Positions 23,531-32,203 of a stretch of 64,000 bases of DNA are shown piece after piece; the first letter of the stretch is position 1, and the number at the start of each line of letters is the position of its first letter. The translations under genes were made by a program, and so were the position numbers. The notes beneath the pieces are model-generated. The model saw only the letters and a program-made list of their open reading frames with translations. It did no database searches and had not been told where the DNA came from. The DNA comes from Nonomuraea maritima (GTDB lineage: Bacteria > Actinomycetota > Actinomycetes > Streptosporangiales > Streptosporangiaceae): positions 1 to 64,000 of the forward strand of contig NZ_FNFB01000030.1 of the NCBI RefSeq assembly GCF_900100395.1, read 5' to 3'.

Positions 23531-24406
23531 ATGCGCGCATGGAGATCAGGCCGCGAACGACACGGAGACGGGGAGCGGCGGCTTCGGTACGGGGGCCTGG
23601 TGGTTTCCGCGTTCACCGTGGGCTGCCTCGCGGGGGGCCTCCTGGTGGCTCCCTCGGCGGCCGCGGAGGCGCTCGCCGACCGCCCGCCGACCTCGCGTTC
23701 GGACCGCGCCAAGCCAAGGACGAGCGGTACGGAGTCGGCCACCACCACGGAGCTGGCCGCCGAGCCGAACCAGGCGGCGTCGGGCCAGGAGGTGGCGCTG
23801 ACCGCGACGGTGACCTGTCCTGCCGGAACCCCTAGCGGCACCGTCACCTTCTGGTCCGGCGAGGTGGCGCTCGGCGCCGCGGAGCTCGTTCCGGTCGACG
23901 TCGACGCCATCGCCACGTACACCGCGACCGGGCTGTCCGAGGGCAGGCACCAGGTCGTCGCCCGGTACGAGGGTGACGAGTCGTGCTCCAGCTCCACCTC
24001 GTCGCCTCTCACCGTCCCCGTCTCGACTGCCGAGCAGGGCCGGCTGGGCGTGGACCTCAATGTCGACAAGCTGACGGCGCGGGTCGGCGGCAGGGTGGCG
24101 TACCGGATCCGCATCGTGAACGCCGGCGACACGACCCTGACGGACGCCCGGGTCGTCGACGACCTCTCGAACGTGCTGGCGCGCAGCCAGATACGGGTGA
24201 GCCCGGAGGCGACGATCGGCACGGTCAGGCAGGAGGGCGACTCGCTCATCTGGACCGGCACCCTGCCGCCTGGCGAGATGGCGGTCGTCACCTTCGCCGT
24301 CTCACCGTTCAAGCGGGGCCTGCTGGAGAACAAGGCCGTCTGGGACGGCGGCCAGGACCTGACCTCGACGCGGATCGTCCGTAAGGCTAAGGCCGGCCGT
24401 CGCTGA
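23531..24406 (+). CDS. Secreted protein with Ig-like and DUF11 domains
   Basis: 291 residues from ATG 23531, nine bases after a GGAGG site (the ATG at 23522 is too close to that site). A long basic leader and hydrophobic segment (GGLVVSAFTVGCLAGGLLVA, to about residue 45) export it. Residues about 65-155 form a bacterial Ig-like repeat (VALTATVTCPAGTPSGTVTF ... GDESCSSSTS) with a probable disulfide. Residues about 165-280 form a DUF11 domain (RVAYRIRIVNAGDTTLTDARVVDDLS). Such proteins are structural or adhesive. No anchor is seen. A strong terminator follows at once. Confidence 0.7.
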   Translation: MRAWRSGRERHGDGERRLRYGGLVVSAFTVGCLAGGLLVAPSAAAEALADRPPTSRSDRAKPRTSGTESATTTELAAEPNQAASGQEVALTATVTCPAGTPSGTVTFWSGEVALGAAELVPVDVDAIATYTATGLSEGRHQVVARYEGDESCSSSTSSPLTVPVSTAEQGRLGVDLNVDKLTARVGGRVAYRIRIVNAGDTTLTDARVVDDLSNVLARSQIRVSPEATIGTVRQEGDSLIWTGTLPPGEMAVVTFAVSPFKRGLLENKAVWDGGQDLTSTRIVRKAKAGRR

Positions 24407-24410
24407 GCTC

Positions 24411-24448
24411 CCGCTGTGCCGGCGTTCTGACGAACGCCGGCACAGCGG
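24411..24448 (+). terminator. Strong hairpin terminator after the Ig/DUF11 gene
   Basis: CCGCTGTGCCGGCGTTC (24411-24427) and GAACGCCGGCACAGCGG (24432-24448) are a perfect 17-bp inverted repeat with a TGAC loop, starting five bases after the stop codon. It isolates the following redox/glycosyl cluster from read-through. Confidence 0.9.
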
Positions 24449-24570
24449 TGATCACGCGTTTTGCCCCGGCAGCTCCGGTACATGACCGGACGTTTCCCTA
24501 CTCTGCGCGTCAATGGCGATATTTACGGCAAAGAACCTGAGAGCGACAAAACTGCCTCGGGGGTCGATCT

Positions 24571-25896
24571 ATGACGAAGCAGCCATTCAGGAGCGAAGGG
24601 GGCACATATCTCATACGCGCACACACGGGAGGCGCGCCAGCCGGTCCGTTCCTGCCTGGGTTCTGGCGGAGCCCGCTGCGCGGGCCCTGGCTCACATCGG
24701 TGTTCGGTCTGGTGCTGCTCGTCGGGCTCATCATCGTCGCCGTCACGGGACTGCTGTCGTACGCCGCCTACCAGCCCCGGCTGCCCGGGAACGACACGAC
24801 GCCGGGCAAGGGCCTGCTGGGCTTCTACCTCTTCGACTGGCCGACGAACCCCGCCTGGATGTACCGGATCACCCAGGGAGCCCACGTCATCCTGGGGCTG
24901 ACGCTGGTGCCGGTGCTGCTCGCCAAGCTGTGGTCGGTGATCCCCAAGCTGTTCGACTGGCCTCCGGTACGGTCGCCCGCCCAGGCCATGGAACGCGCCA
25001 GCCTGGTGCTCCTGGTCGGGGGCGCGGTGTTCCAGTTCGTCACCGGGATCCTCAACATCCAGCTCTTCTACGTCTTCCCGTTCTCCTTCTATCCGGCGCA
25101 CCTGTACGGCGCGTGGATCTTCCTCGCGGCACTGGCGCTGCACGTGGCCCTGCGACTGCCCAAGGCGATCCGCGCGGCGCGGTCGCGGAGCCTGCGCCAG
25201 GAGCTGCGGACCCGCCTGGCCGACACCCGGCCGGAACCGCCCGACCCCGACGGCCTGGTCGCGGCGGAGCCGGCGCCGCCCACCATGTCCCGGCGCGGAA
25301 TGCTGGGGTTCGTCGGGGGCGGCTCCGCGCTGATGTTCGGCCTGTCGGTGGGACAGACGCTGGACGGGCCGCTGCGCCGTACGGCCCTGCTCGCGCCGCA
25401 CGGGCGCGTGTACGGGCCTGGCCCCAACGACTTCCAGGTCAACAAGACGGCGGCCGGCCTGGGCGTCACCGCGGCGGACGCGGGCGACGCGTGGCGGCTG
25501 ACGGTCGCCGGGGCGAAACAGGTGCGGCTGTCCCGCGCGGACCTGCTCGCGATGCCGCTGCACACGTACGCGCTGCCGATCGCCTGCGTGGAGGGGTGGT
25601 CGACCGAGCAGGTCTGGACCGGCGTACGGCTGGCGGACCTGGCGCTCCTGGCCGGCATCCCGCCCGGCGCGGCGGAACTCACGGCACGGTCGCTGCAACG
25701 GTTCGGCTACTTCGGCCAGGCGTCGTTCAGCGTCCGGCAGGTGGCCGACCCGCGTTCGCTGCTGGCGCTGCGGGTCAACGGCGCCGACCTGTCGCTCGAC
25801 CACGGGTTCCCCGCGCGGATCATCGTGCCGAACGCCCCTGGCGTGCACAACACCAAGTGGGTGCGCGAACTGGCCTACCGCAGGGAGAGCCGGTGA
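24571..25896 (+). CDS. Membrane-anchored molybdopterin-dependent oxidoreductase
   Basis: 441 residues. The first about 220 form a cytochrome b561-like four-helix module (FGLVLLVGLIIVAVTGLLS, GAHVILGLTLVPVLLAKLW, FQFVTGILNIQLFYVFPFSF, LAALALHVALRLPK), with His residues suited to haem. After a linker and an extra hydrophobic segment (MLGFVGGGSALMFGLSVG) comes a sulfite-oxidase-type Mo-pterin domain: PLHTYALPIACVEGWST, whose Cys should bind molybdenum, then FSVRQVADPRSLLALRVNG. It would move electrons between the quinone pool and an unknown substrate outside the cell membrane. First gene of a three-gene arm; the next start overlaps its stop by four bases. Confidence 0.88.
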   Translation: MTKQPFRSEGGTYLIRAHTGGAPAGPFLPGFWRSPLRGPWLTSVFGLVLLVGLIIVAVTGLLSYAAYQPRLPGNDTTPGKGLLGFYLFDWPTNPAWMYRITQGAHVILGLTLVPVLLAKLWSVIPKLFDWPPVRSPAQAMERASLVLLVGGAVFQFVTGILNIQLFYVFPFSFYPAHLYGAWIFLAALALHVALRLPKAIRAARSRSLRQELRTRLADTRPEPPDPDGLVAAEPAPPTMSRRGMLGFVGGGSALMFGLSVGQTLDGPLRRTALLAPHGRVYGPGPNDFQVNKTAAGLGVTAADAGDAWRLTVAGAKQVRLSRADLLAMPLHTYALPIACVEGWSTEQVWTGVRLADLALLAGIPPGAAELTARSLQRFGYFGQASFSVRQVADPRSLLALRVNGADLSLDHGFPARIIVPNAPGVHNTKWVRELAYRRESR

Positions 25897-26357
25897 AGTG
25901 GCGCAGCGCGTACGGCGCGGGCCCGTGGCACCTCGTGGGGCTGGCGGCATGCTTCGCGGTCGCCGGTTACGCCGCCACGCGGGTGGTGGGGGCGGGCATC
26001 CTCATCGGGTTCGCGGTGTGGTTCATCGGGGCCGTCATCCTGCACGACCTGGTGCTGTGGCCGCTGTACTCGGTGGCCGACGGCGTGCTGCGGCGGGGCG
26101 TCGTCAGGACACGTCCCCCAAGGCGGCGGCCCGCGGTGGTCAACCACGTGCGGGTGCCGGTGGCGCTGTCCGGGTTGCTGCTGCTGGTGTGGTTCCCGCT
26201 CGTCCTGGGCCGTTCCGAGGGCAACTACCGGAGTGCGGTCGGGCTGAGCACGTCCCCGTACTTCGCGAGGTGGTTGTTCGTCGCCCTGGCGCTCTTCGTC
26301 GTCTCGGGTGTGATCTACGCGGTGCGGTGGTGGGCCGCGGGACGGTCGGATCATTGA
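25893..26357 (+). CDS. Membrane protein of the molybdo-oxidoreductase arm
   Basis: 154 residues from GTG 25893 (GTGA overlap with the previous stop). Four hydrophobic helices: PWHLVGLAACFAVAGYAA, GILIGFAVWFIGAVILHD, VPVALSGLLLLVWFPLVLG and WLFVALALFVVSGVIYAVRW. The HDLVLWPLYSVAD stretch between helices two and three is characteristic but the family has no known function. Its tight coupling implies a subunit or partner of the oxidoreductase. Confidence 0.75.
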   Translation: MKWRSAYGAGPWHLVGLAACFAVAGYAATRVVGAGILIGFAVWFIGAVILHDLVLWPLYSVADGVLRRGVVRTRPPRRRPAVVNHVRVPVALSGLLLLVWFPLVLGRSEGNYRSAVGLSTSPYFARWLFVALALFVVSGVIYAVRWWAAGRSDH

Positions 26358-26430
26358 GCGGCGATGACGCGACGCCGCCGGACCTCCGGCTCCCGCGGCC
26401 GTACCGGGTCGCGGGAGCCGTCGGGAACCC

Positions 26431-27042
26431 GTGATAGGCGCCTTCTACGAGCACGGCCTGCGCGGGGGGAACGTGGAGGTCGAGTACGCCGACGGCCGCG
26501 TCCTGCCGCTCGCCGCCGAGCGCTGGCTGCGGCCGATCGAGGGCGACGAGGAGGTCCTCGCGCGGTGCGGCGGCCCCACGCTGGACGTCGGCTCCGGGCC
26601 GGGCAGGCTGACCGCGGCGCTCGCGCGCAGAGGGGTCTTCGCGCTCGGCATCGACGTCACGCCCCTCGCCGTCGAGCTGACCAGGCGCGCGGGCGGCCTG
26701 GCCCTTCTGCGGTGCGTCTTCGATCCGCTGCCCGCGACAGGACGGTGGGCCGAGGCGCTGCTCATGGACGGCAACATCGGCATCGGCGGCGATCCGGAGA
26801 CCCTGCTGCGGCGCCTGCGGCAGCTGGTCAGGCCGGGCGGCTGGGTGATCGCCGAGGTCCACGAGCCCGGTTCGAAGAGCACGGTGGACATGATGCGGCT
26901 GCGCCACGACGGGCGCGCCGACGAGTGGTTCGCCTGGGCCACCGTGTCGGCCGACGACATCGGCGGGCTCGCCGAGCGGTGCGGGTTCCCCGCCGCCGAG
27001 CGGTGGAACGCGGCCGGACGGTGGTTCGCGGCCCTGTCATGA
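26431..27042 (+). CDS. Class I SAM-dependent methyltransferase
   Basis: 203 residues from GTG 26431. Motif I reads TLDVGSGPGRLTAALARRG, motif II LGIDVTPLAVELT, and a later LVRPGGWVIAEVHEPG matches the family beta-strand 5 region. The substrate is unknown; the surrounding glycosyltransferases suggest a sugar or lipid-linked glycan. It is the third gene of the plus-strand arm and its stop overlaps that of the convergent GT87-like gene by six bases. Confidence 0.8.
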   Translation: MIGAFYEHGLRGGNVEVEYADGRVLPLAAERWLRPIEGDEEVLARCGGPTLDVGSGPGRLTAALARRGVFALGIDVTPLAVELTRRAGGLALLRCVFDPLPATGRWAEALLMDGNIGIGGDPETLLRRLRQLVRPGGWVIAEVHEPGSKSTVDMMRLRHDGRADEWFAWATVSADDIGGLAERCGFPAAERWNAAGRWFAALS

Positions 27043-28380
27043 CCGCCGGGCCCGGACGAGCGAGCCCGCGATCACGGCCGACGCGGCGACGGCGTAGGCG
27101 GCCGTCCCGAGATGGTGCTGAACGCCCAGGTACGCGGCGGCCCCGGCGAGCGGGACGCCGAGCCATTCCCACCGGCCGTCGAGGGCGGCGAACGCGACGA
27201 CCAGCAGGGCGTACCAGGAGTATCCGGGCGTGAGCGCGAGGAACGCGATCCCCGTCACCAGGAGGGCCCCGCTCCACGGCCGGTCGGCGGCGCCGCGACG
27301 GAGCACCAGCACGGCCGCGACCGCGACGACGGCGAGAGCCGCCGGCAGGGCCGCCGCGTCGGGCAGCACCAGGCGCAGCAGCGCGTAGCGGTCGCCGCCG
27401 GAGTCGTCGTAGCCCTCCTCGTCCAGGTAGCCGGACAGGTACCCGAGGACGGACCCACCGGACACGAGCACGTACGGCAGGTACGCGAGCGCCAGGACGA
27501 GGGCGGCGGGCCCGAGCACCGCGAGGGCGTCGAGCACCCGCCGCCGCGCAGGCGGACCGTCCTTGGCCAGCAGCCCCGACAGCGCCCCTGGCACGGCCAG
27601 CGCGGGCAGGAACTTGACGACGGTCGCCGCACCGAGCAGCATGCCGCCGCCCACCCTGTGGCAGGCCACGACGGTCAGGGCGGCGACGGCGAGCAGGACG
27701 CCGAGGGCGTCCACGTGGGCGTTGTTCACCGCCTCCAGCGGGACGGCCGGGCACCACGCCCAGTAGGCGGCCCTCGCGGGTGCCGCCCGGCGACGCAGGA
27801 CCAGCGTCGTCGCGAAGGCCAGCACCGCCCCGCCGATCTGCAGCGGTTTGTACCTGCTGCCTTCCGGCGAGAGCCCGTGCACGGCCAGGAAGTACAGCTC
27901 CGCGAGCGGCGGGTAGATGGTGTGGACGGCGGGACGGTTGATCCGCGTGCACGTCCGCGCGTCGACGGGATACCGGTACGGGGCGTTGCAGCCCGCGCCC
28001 TGCGGGAAGAGCCAGCGGTCACGCAGCGGGGCGAGCGCCGGGTCCGCCGGGACGTGCGCGTACGGTGAGATCCCCGCCGCCTGGACGCGCCCGTCCCAGA
28101 TGTAGCGGAAGGAGTCGGTGCTCGTGGTCGGCGGTGCGAGCAGGCCCGTGGCGGTCACGGCGGCGGCTCCGGCGACCAGCAGGAACACCGCCTGGCGCTC
28201 CGGCACCGCGCGCAAAGCCCACGCCGCCGCGGCGAAGAGCACCCAGGAGAGCGCGTACCACCGCAGCAGGGCCGAGGTGTCGCCGGTCAGCGACCCCGAG
28301 GTGATCGCCAGCGCGAGCGCGCCGACCAGGGCCAGGAGGAGCACGGCCGTACCGCCGACGCGGTATACCCCGGGTGCCAC
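27037..28380 (-). CDS. Polytopic glycosyltransferase (GT87/DUF2029-like)
   Basis: 447 residues from GTG 28380, three bases after the epimerase stop. About ten to twelve helices; the loop after the first helices contains the acidic SFRYIWDGRVQAAGISPYAH motif typical of polyprenol-phosphate-mannose-dependent GT-C enzymes, and later NNAHVDALGVLLA. Such enzymes move a sugar from a lipid carrier on the outer face of the membrane. Last gene of the minus-strand arm, and thus the probable final step outside the membrane. Confidence 0.82.
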   Translation of the reverse strand: MAPGVYRVGGTAVLLLALVGALALAITSGSLTGDTSALLRWYALSWVLFAAAAWALRAVPERQAVFLLVAGAAAVTATGLLAPPTTSTDSFRYIWDGRVQAAGISPYAHVPADPALAPLRDRWLFPQGAGCNAPYRYPVDARTCTRINRPAVHTIYPPLAELYFLAVHGLSPEGSRYKPLQIGGAVLAFATTLVLRRRAAPARAAYWAWCPAVPLEAVNNAHVDALGVLLAVAALTVVACHRVGGGMLLGAATVVKFLPALAVPGALSGLLAKDGPPARRRVLDALAVLGPAALVLALAYLPYVLVSGGSVLGYLSGYLDEEGYDDSGGDRYALLRLVLPDAAALPAALAVVAVAAVLVLRRGAADRPWSGALLVTGIAFLALTPGYSWYALLVVAFAALDGRWEWLGVPLAGAAAYLGVQHHLGTAAYAVAASAVIAGSLVRARRS

Positions 28381-28383
28381 GGG

Positions 28384-29373
28384 TCAGGCCGGCGGTGCGG
28401 TGGCGAACTCCTTCATCCCCTCGGCGAAGCCGACGCGGGCTCGGAAGCCGAGCTCCGCCTCCGCCCGGTGCGGCGCGGCCACGATGTGGCGGACGTCGCC
28501 CATCCGGTACTCCCCCGTGGTGACCGGTTCCTGGCCGCCCCGCTGCGCGGCGAGGGCCGCGGCCAGCTCGCCGACGGTGTGCGGCTCCCCGCTGGCGATG
28601 TTGTAGACGGCGAGCGTTCCCGGCGCGCCGCCGGTGAGAGCGGCCACGTTCGCCTCGGCGACGTCGCGGACGTGGACGAAGTCGCGCGTCTGCCCGCCGT
28701 CCTCGAACACGCGCGGGGCCCGACCGGCCTCCAGCGCCGACCGGAAGATCGCCGCGACCCCCGAGTACGGGGTGTCCCTCGGCATCCTCGGCCCATACAC
28801 GTTGTGGTAGCGCAGGGCGACCGCCGTGCCGCCGGTCTCGCGCGCCCAGTTCGCGGCGAGATGCTCCTGCGCCAGCTTGGTGGTGGCGTAGGCGTTGCGC
28901 GGATCCGTCGGCGCGTCCTCGCCGATGGTGGCGAGGGCCATCTCGTCGCCGCACCGGGGGCAGCGCGGCTCGAACGAGCCTCGCGCCATGTCCTCGGCCG
29001 AGCGCGGGCCAGGCCGCACCCGCCCGTGCCGCGCGCAGTCGTAGGCGCCCTCGCCGTACACCACCATCGAGGACGCCAGCACCAGCCGCTCCACGTCATG
29101 GGCGGCCATCGCGGCGAGCAGCACCGCGGTGCCGTACACGTTGATCGAGGCGTAGTCGGGCAGGTCCGCCACGTCAACGCCGAGCCCGACCTTGGCCGCC
29201 TGGTGCACGACCACGTCCGTGCCCGGCAGCAGCCGGGCGAGCAGGGCGGCGTCGCGTACGTCCGCGCCGGACCGCAGGTCGAGGCCGGTCACCTCGTGGC
29301 CGTGCGCCTCCAGCGCCTCGACCACGTGACTTCCGATGAACCCGGCCGAACCGGTCACCAGCACTCTCGTCAT
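28384..29373 (-). CDS. NAD-dependent nucleotide-sugar epimerase/dehydratase
   Basis: 329 residues from ATG 29373, overlapping the upstream stop. Extended SDR: RVLVTGSAGFIGSHVVEALE Rossmann motif; catalytic Ser (LASSMVVYGEG) but the expected YxxxK is found as YATTKLAQE. An insertion with CPRCGDE, a zinc-knuckle-like pair, lies near residue 140 before PTDPRNAY. It should interconvert a nucleotide sugar that the transferases use. In the same operon as GT2, DUF2064 and GT87-like genes. Confidence 0.88.
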   Translation of the reverse strand: MTRVLVTGSAGFIGSHVVEALEAHGHEVTGLDLRSGADVRDAALLARLLPGTDVVVHQAAKVGLGVDVADLPDYASINVYGTAVLLAAMAAHDVERLVLASSMVVYGEGAYDCARHGRVRPGPRSAEDMARGSFEPRCPRCGDEMALATIGEDAPTDPRNAYATTKLAQEHLAANWARETGGTAVALRYHNVYGPRMPRDTPYSGVAAIFRSALEAGRAPRVFEDGGQTRDFVHVRDVAEANVAALTGGAPGTLAVYNIASGEPHTVGELAAALAAQRGGQEPVTTGEYRMGDVRHIVAAPHRAEAELGFRARVGFAEGMKEFATAPPA

Positions 29374-30032
29374 CGTCGTGCCCCGATCCCGGCGAGCGCG
29401 GCGGCGTAGCGGGAGCGCGGGACCATCGCCGCCACCTCGACCGCGTCCGCCATCGTGTCCACATCGGTCAGGCACGGCATCAAGGCGACGCTCATCCCCG
29501 CCTCCCTCAGTCTGCGCAGCTGGATCTCTCCGGTGGTCGGCTTCGACATCGGTACGCCGAGCAGCAGCGCGGCGTCGGGGACGCGCAGCCCGAGCAGCCA
29601 GAAGCCGCCGTCGCTCGCCGGGCCGAACACCGCGTCATGGCCGGCGAGCAGCGACAGGGCGTCGGCCAGCAGGTCCGCGGCGACCTGCGGGGTGTCCATG
29701 CCGATGAGCACGACGGGGACGGGCAGCGCCCGATGGGCGTCCTCGAAGGCCGCGGCCAGCCGTTCGTCCAGTCCGCCGCCTCGCTGTGGCAGCACGGTGA
29801 AGCCGGTGGGGAGCCAGGCGCCCGGGGCTCCGTCGAGGACGAGCACCCGGCCGGCGTCCGGGACCCGCGCGACGGTGCGCAGCGTGTCCTCCAGCGCGGC
29901 GCCGGCCAGCGCGGCGGCCTCGTCCGGGGTGAGCGGCGGGACGAGCCGGGTCTTCACCTTCCCCGGCACGGGCTCCTTGGCGATCACCACGATCTGTCCT
30001 CGGGGAGCGCCACCGTGTGGGTCCTGGTTCAC
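29370..30032 (-). CDS. DUF2064/TIGR04282-family nucleotidyl/glycosyltransferase-like protein
   Basis: 220 residues from GTG 30032, which overlaps the GT2 stop. Signature residues: VVIAKEPVPGKVKTRL at the start (nucleotide binding), LIGMDTPQV with the DxD-like site, VFGPASDGGFWLLGL and PMSKPTTGE. The family belongs to the GT-A superfamily and often pairs with a GT2 enzyme ('transferase 1 and 2'), as here. The product is unknown. Confidence 0.85.
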   Translation of the reverse strand: MNQDPHGGAPRGQIVVIAKEPVPGKVKTRLVPPLTPDEAAALAGAALEDTLRTVARVPDAGRVLVLDGAPGAWLPTGFTVLPQRGGGLDERLAAAFEDAHRALPVPVVLIGMDTPQVAADLLADALSLLAGHDAVFGPASDGGFWLLGLRVPDAALLLGVPMSKPTTGEIQLRRLREAGMSVALMPCLTDVDTMADAVEVAAMVPRSRYAAALAGIGARR

Positions 30033-30694
30033 GCGGCCCTGTCCTGGCGGGCCATCACGCGGCGCATGTCGCCGACCGCGCGCAGCGTGCCGCGTACCGT
30101 GCCGGTCACCTTCGACCTGCCCCTGCGCGGCAGGTAGTCCACGTCGGTCTCGCCGATGCGCCAGCCCGCGGCCCCGGCCCGCAGGACCATCTCCAGCGGG
30201 TAGCCGAAGCGCCGGTCGACGAGGCCCAGCTCGAGCAGCGGCGTCCGCCTGCAGGCGCGCATCGGCCCGAGGTCGCGCAGCGGGACACCGGTGCGGCGGC
30301 GCAGCCCCCTTGCCAGCACGGCGTTGCCGAGCCTGGCGTGCACCGGCCACGACGCGCCCTGCCGCAGCACGCGGCGGCCCAGCACCAGGTCGGCCTCACC
30401 GGCCAGGACGGGATCGCACACCCGGGGCAGCTGCCCCGGGTCGAGCGAGGCGTCGGCGTCCATGAAGCACACGACGTCCGAGGTCGCGGCGGCGAGGCCC
30501 GCGTGGCAGGCGGCGCCGAAACCGCGGCGCGGCTCGCTCACCACCGTCGCGCCGAGCTCGGCCGCGATCGTCGCGGATCCGTCGGTCGAGCCGTTGTCGA
30601 CCACGATCGGACGGAAGCCGTCCGGCATCCGTCCGAGCACCCACGAGAGGGCCGCCGCCTCGTTCAGGCACGGCAGCACCACGTCGATCTCCAT
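30029..30694 (-). CDS. Glycosyltransferase family 2
   Basis: 221 residues from ATG 30694 (MEIDVVLPCLNEAAALSW); an upstream ATG at 30766 would add 24 residues without family support. GT-A motifs: VVDNGSTDGSA, FMDADASLDPGQL (DxD) and LGPMRACRRTPLLELGL, then RFGYPLEMVLRA. It resembles dolichol-phosphate-mannose-synthase-like enzymes, so it may load a polyprenyl phosphate for the GT87-like enzyme downstream. First gene of the minus-strand arm. Confidence 0.88.
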   Translation of the reverse strand: MEIDVVLPCLNEAAALSWVLGRMPDGFRPIVVDNGSTDGSATIAAELGATVVSEPRRGFGAACHAGLAAATSDVVCFMDADASLDPGQLPRVCDPVLAGEADLVLGRRVLRQGASWPVHARLGNAVLARGLRRRTGVPLRDLGPMRACRRTPLLELGLVDRRFGYPLEMVLRAGAAGWRIGETDVDYLPRRGRSKVTGTVRGTLRAVGDMRRVMARQDRAA

Positions 30695-30780
30695 GCCACC
30701 GACGCTATTCGGGCATCCGCCCGCACACCTTGACGAACAGTGCGCCCTGGCCGAGAAATTACCCAAACACAGCGCACCGG

Positions 30781-30809
30781 CCCCGGCGCTCGCAGCACCG
30801 GAGCCGGGG
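30781..30809 (-). terminator. Hairpin after the BBE oxidase gene
   Basis: CCCCG and GCTC (30781-30791) pair with GAGC and CGGGG (30801-30809), leaving a two-base bulge, five bases beyond the stop codon of the minus-strand oxidase. It separates that gene from the GT2 operon. Confidence 0.55.
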
Positions 30810-30814
30810 TTCCG

Positions 30815-32203
30815 TCAGGCGGCCGGGCGGATGTTGTGGTTGAGGCGGAAGAGGTTGGCCGGGTCGACGCGGTGCTTCAGCGCGGCCAGCCGGCGGTGGA
30901 CGTCCGGCGTGTAGCCGCGCTCGGTGGCGTCACGGTCGGACAGGAAGCTGGGCAGCGCCATGCCGGTGGACCAGGGCCGCAGCCGTTCGAGCGCGGCCGT
31001 CTGGGCGGCTCCGACCACCTCGGGGTCTCCGCCGACGGTGGTGATGAAGAGCGTGAAGGCCGCGTCACGGCACGAGATCGCGTTCGGCACCGCGGGCGGA
31101 CGCGCGAACGCTCCGCCGAGGTGCCGGATCTCCACCAGGTCCGGCGGGGCGGTCGTCTCATCGGCGACCGCGACCAGGGCGTCGACCGTCTCGGCGGTGA
31201 GCTCGCGCAGCAGCCCGCTGCGGTCGCGGGCGGGGATCGGGCCCGGCGGGTCGGCGTGGATGGCGGCGAAGTCGGCGTACGGCATCTCCCCCACCGTGTC
31301 GAGGAGCGGCGTCGTGACGGCGCGCAGCGGTTCGACCAGCGCGGGGCCGTTCACCGCCGGATCGCTGCAGCTGATCCGCACGCTCACCACCTGCCGGCCG
31401 CGCAGCGGGTCGGGCAGGAACGGCGCGTCCGGCATCCGCAGCAGCGCGACGGAGGACGACACGCTCTCGGGGACGGTCTCCACCCACGCGCGGTAGGCGT
31501 TGAGCACGGCGGCGGCGCTCTTGCCGGGGAAGAAGACGGAGCCCGCGTACAGGGTGGTGACCGGGAAGAGCTCGATCTCGACGGCGGTGACGATGCCGAA
31601 GTTGCCCCGTCCGCCGCGCAGGCCGAAGAACAGCTCGGGGTCGCTGTCGGCGGTGACGGTGCGCAGGGCGCCGTCGGCTGTGACGACCTCGATCTCGGTC
31701 ACGTGGTCGGCGGCGAACCCGTGGGCCCGGCCGAGCGTGGGGCTGTGCCCGCCTGCCAGGACGAAACCGACGACGCCTACGCCGGGGGCGGCGCCGTTCA
31801 GCGGCGCGAGCCCGTACTTGGTGATCTCGGCGACGGCGTCCGCCCAGCGCACCCCGGCCTCGATCCGGGCGGTACGCGCCTCGGCGTCCACGGTGACGCC
31901 GCGCAGGGCGCGGGTGCTGACGACCACGGCGTCCGGCCCGATCGGCACCGGCGGCAGCCCGTGCCCGGTGGACAGGGCGGCGACGGGAGCGTTTCCGGCG
32001 GCGGCGAACCGTACCGCGGCCTGGACGTCGAACGCGGACGCGGCGGCGACGACGACGCCCGGCCTGATGTCGGCGCACAGGTTGAAGGTGCTCGTCTCGT
32101 CGGCGTATCCCTCGTCGCCGGGCAGCAGCGCCCGGCCCTGGAGGTCGGCGGGCAGTTCCGCCCTTACGAAGGTCGATTGCTGGTCGGTGGTGCGGTCTGG
32201 CAT
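30815..32203 (-). CDS. FAD-linked oxidase, BBE/p-cresol-methylhydroxylase type
   Basis: 462 residues from ATG 32203; the longer open frame to 32371 is not supported. The FAD-binding domain shows VVVAAASAFDVQAAVRFAA, the ALSTGHGLPP region (in place of R-S-G-GH), AGVRWADAVAEITKYGL and GGHSPTLGRAHGFAADHVTE, then GLRGGRGNFGIVTAVEIELFP. The BBE tail ends DPANLFRLNHNI. One His for covalent FAD is present (TGHG); the Cys of bicovalent relatives is not evident. No signal peptide. Such enzymes oxidise sugars or natural-product alcohols; substrate unknown. Confidence 0.88.
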   Translation of the reverse strand: MPDRTTDQQSTFVRAELPADLQGRALLPGDEGYADETSTFNLCADIRPGVVVAAASAFDVQAAVRFAAAGNAPVAALSTGHGLPPVPIGPDAVVVSTRALRGVTVDAEARTARIEAGVRWADAVAEITKYGLAPLNGAAPGVGVVGFVLAGGHSPTLGRAHGFAADHVTEIEVVTADGALRTVTADSDPELFFGLRGGRGNFGIVTAVEIELFPVTTLYAGSVFFPGKSAAAVLNAYRAWVETVPESVSSSVALLRMPDAPFLPDPLRGRQVVSVRISCSDPAVNGPALVEPLRAVTTPLLDTVGEMPYADFAAIHADPPGPIPARDRSGLLRELTAETVDALVAVADETTAPPDLVEIRHLGGAFARPPAVPNAISCRDAAFTLFITTVGGDPEVVGAAQTAALERLRPWSTGMALPSFLSDRDATERGYTPDVHRRLAALKHRVDPANLFRLNHNIRPAA

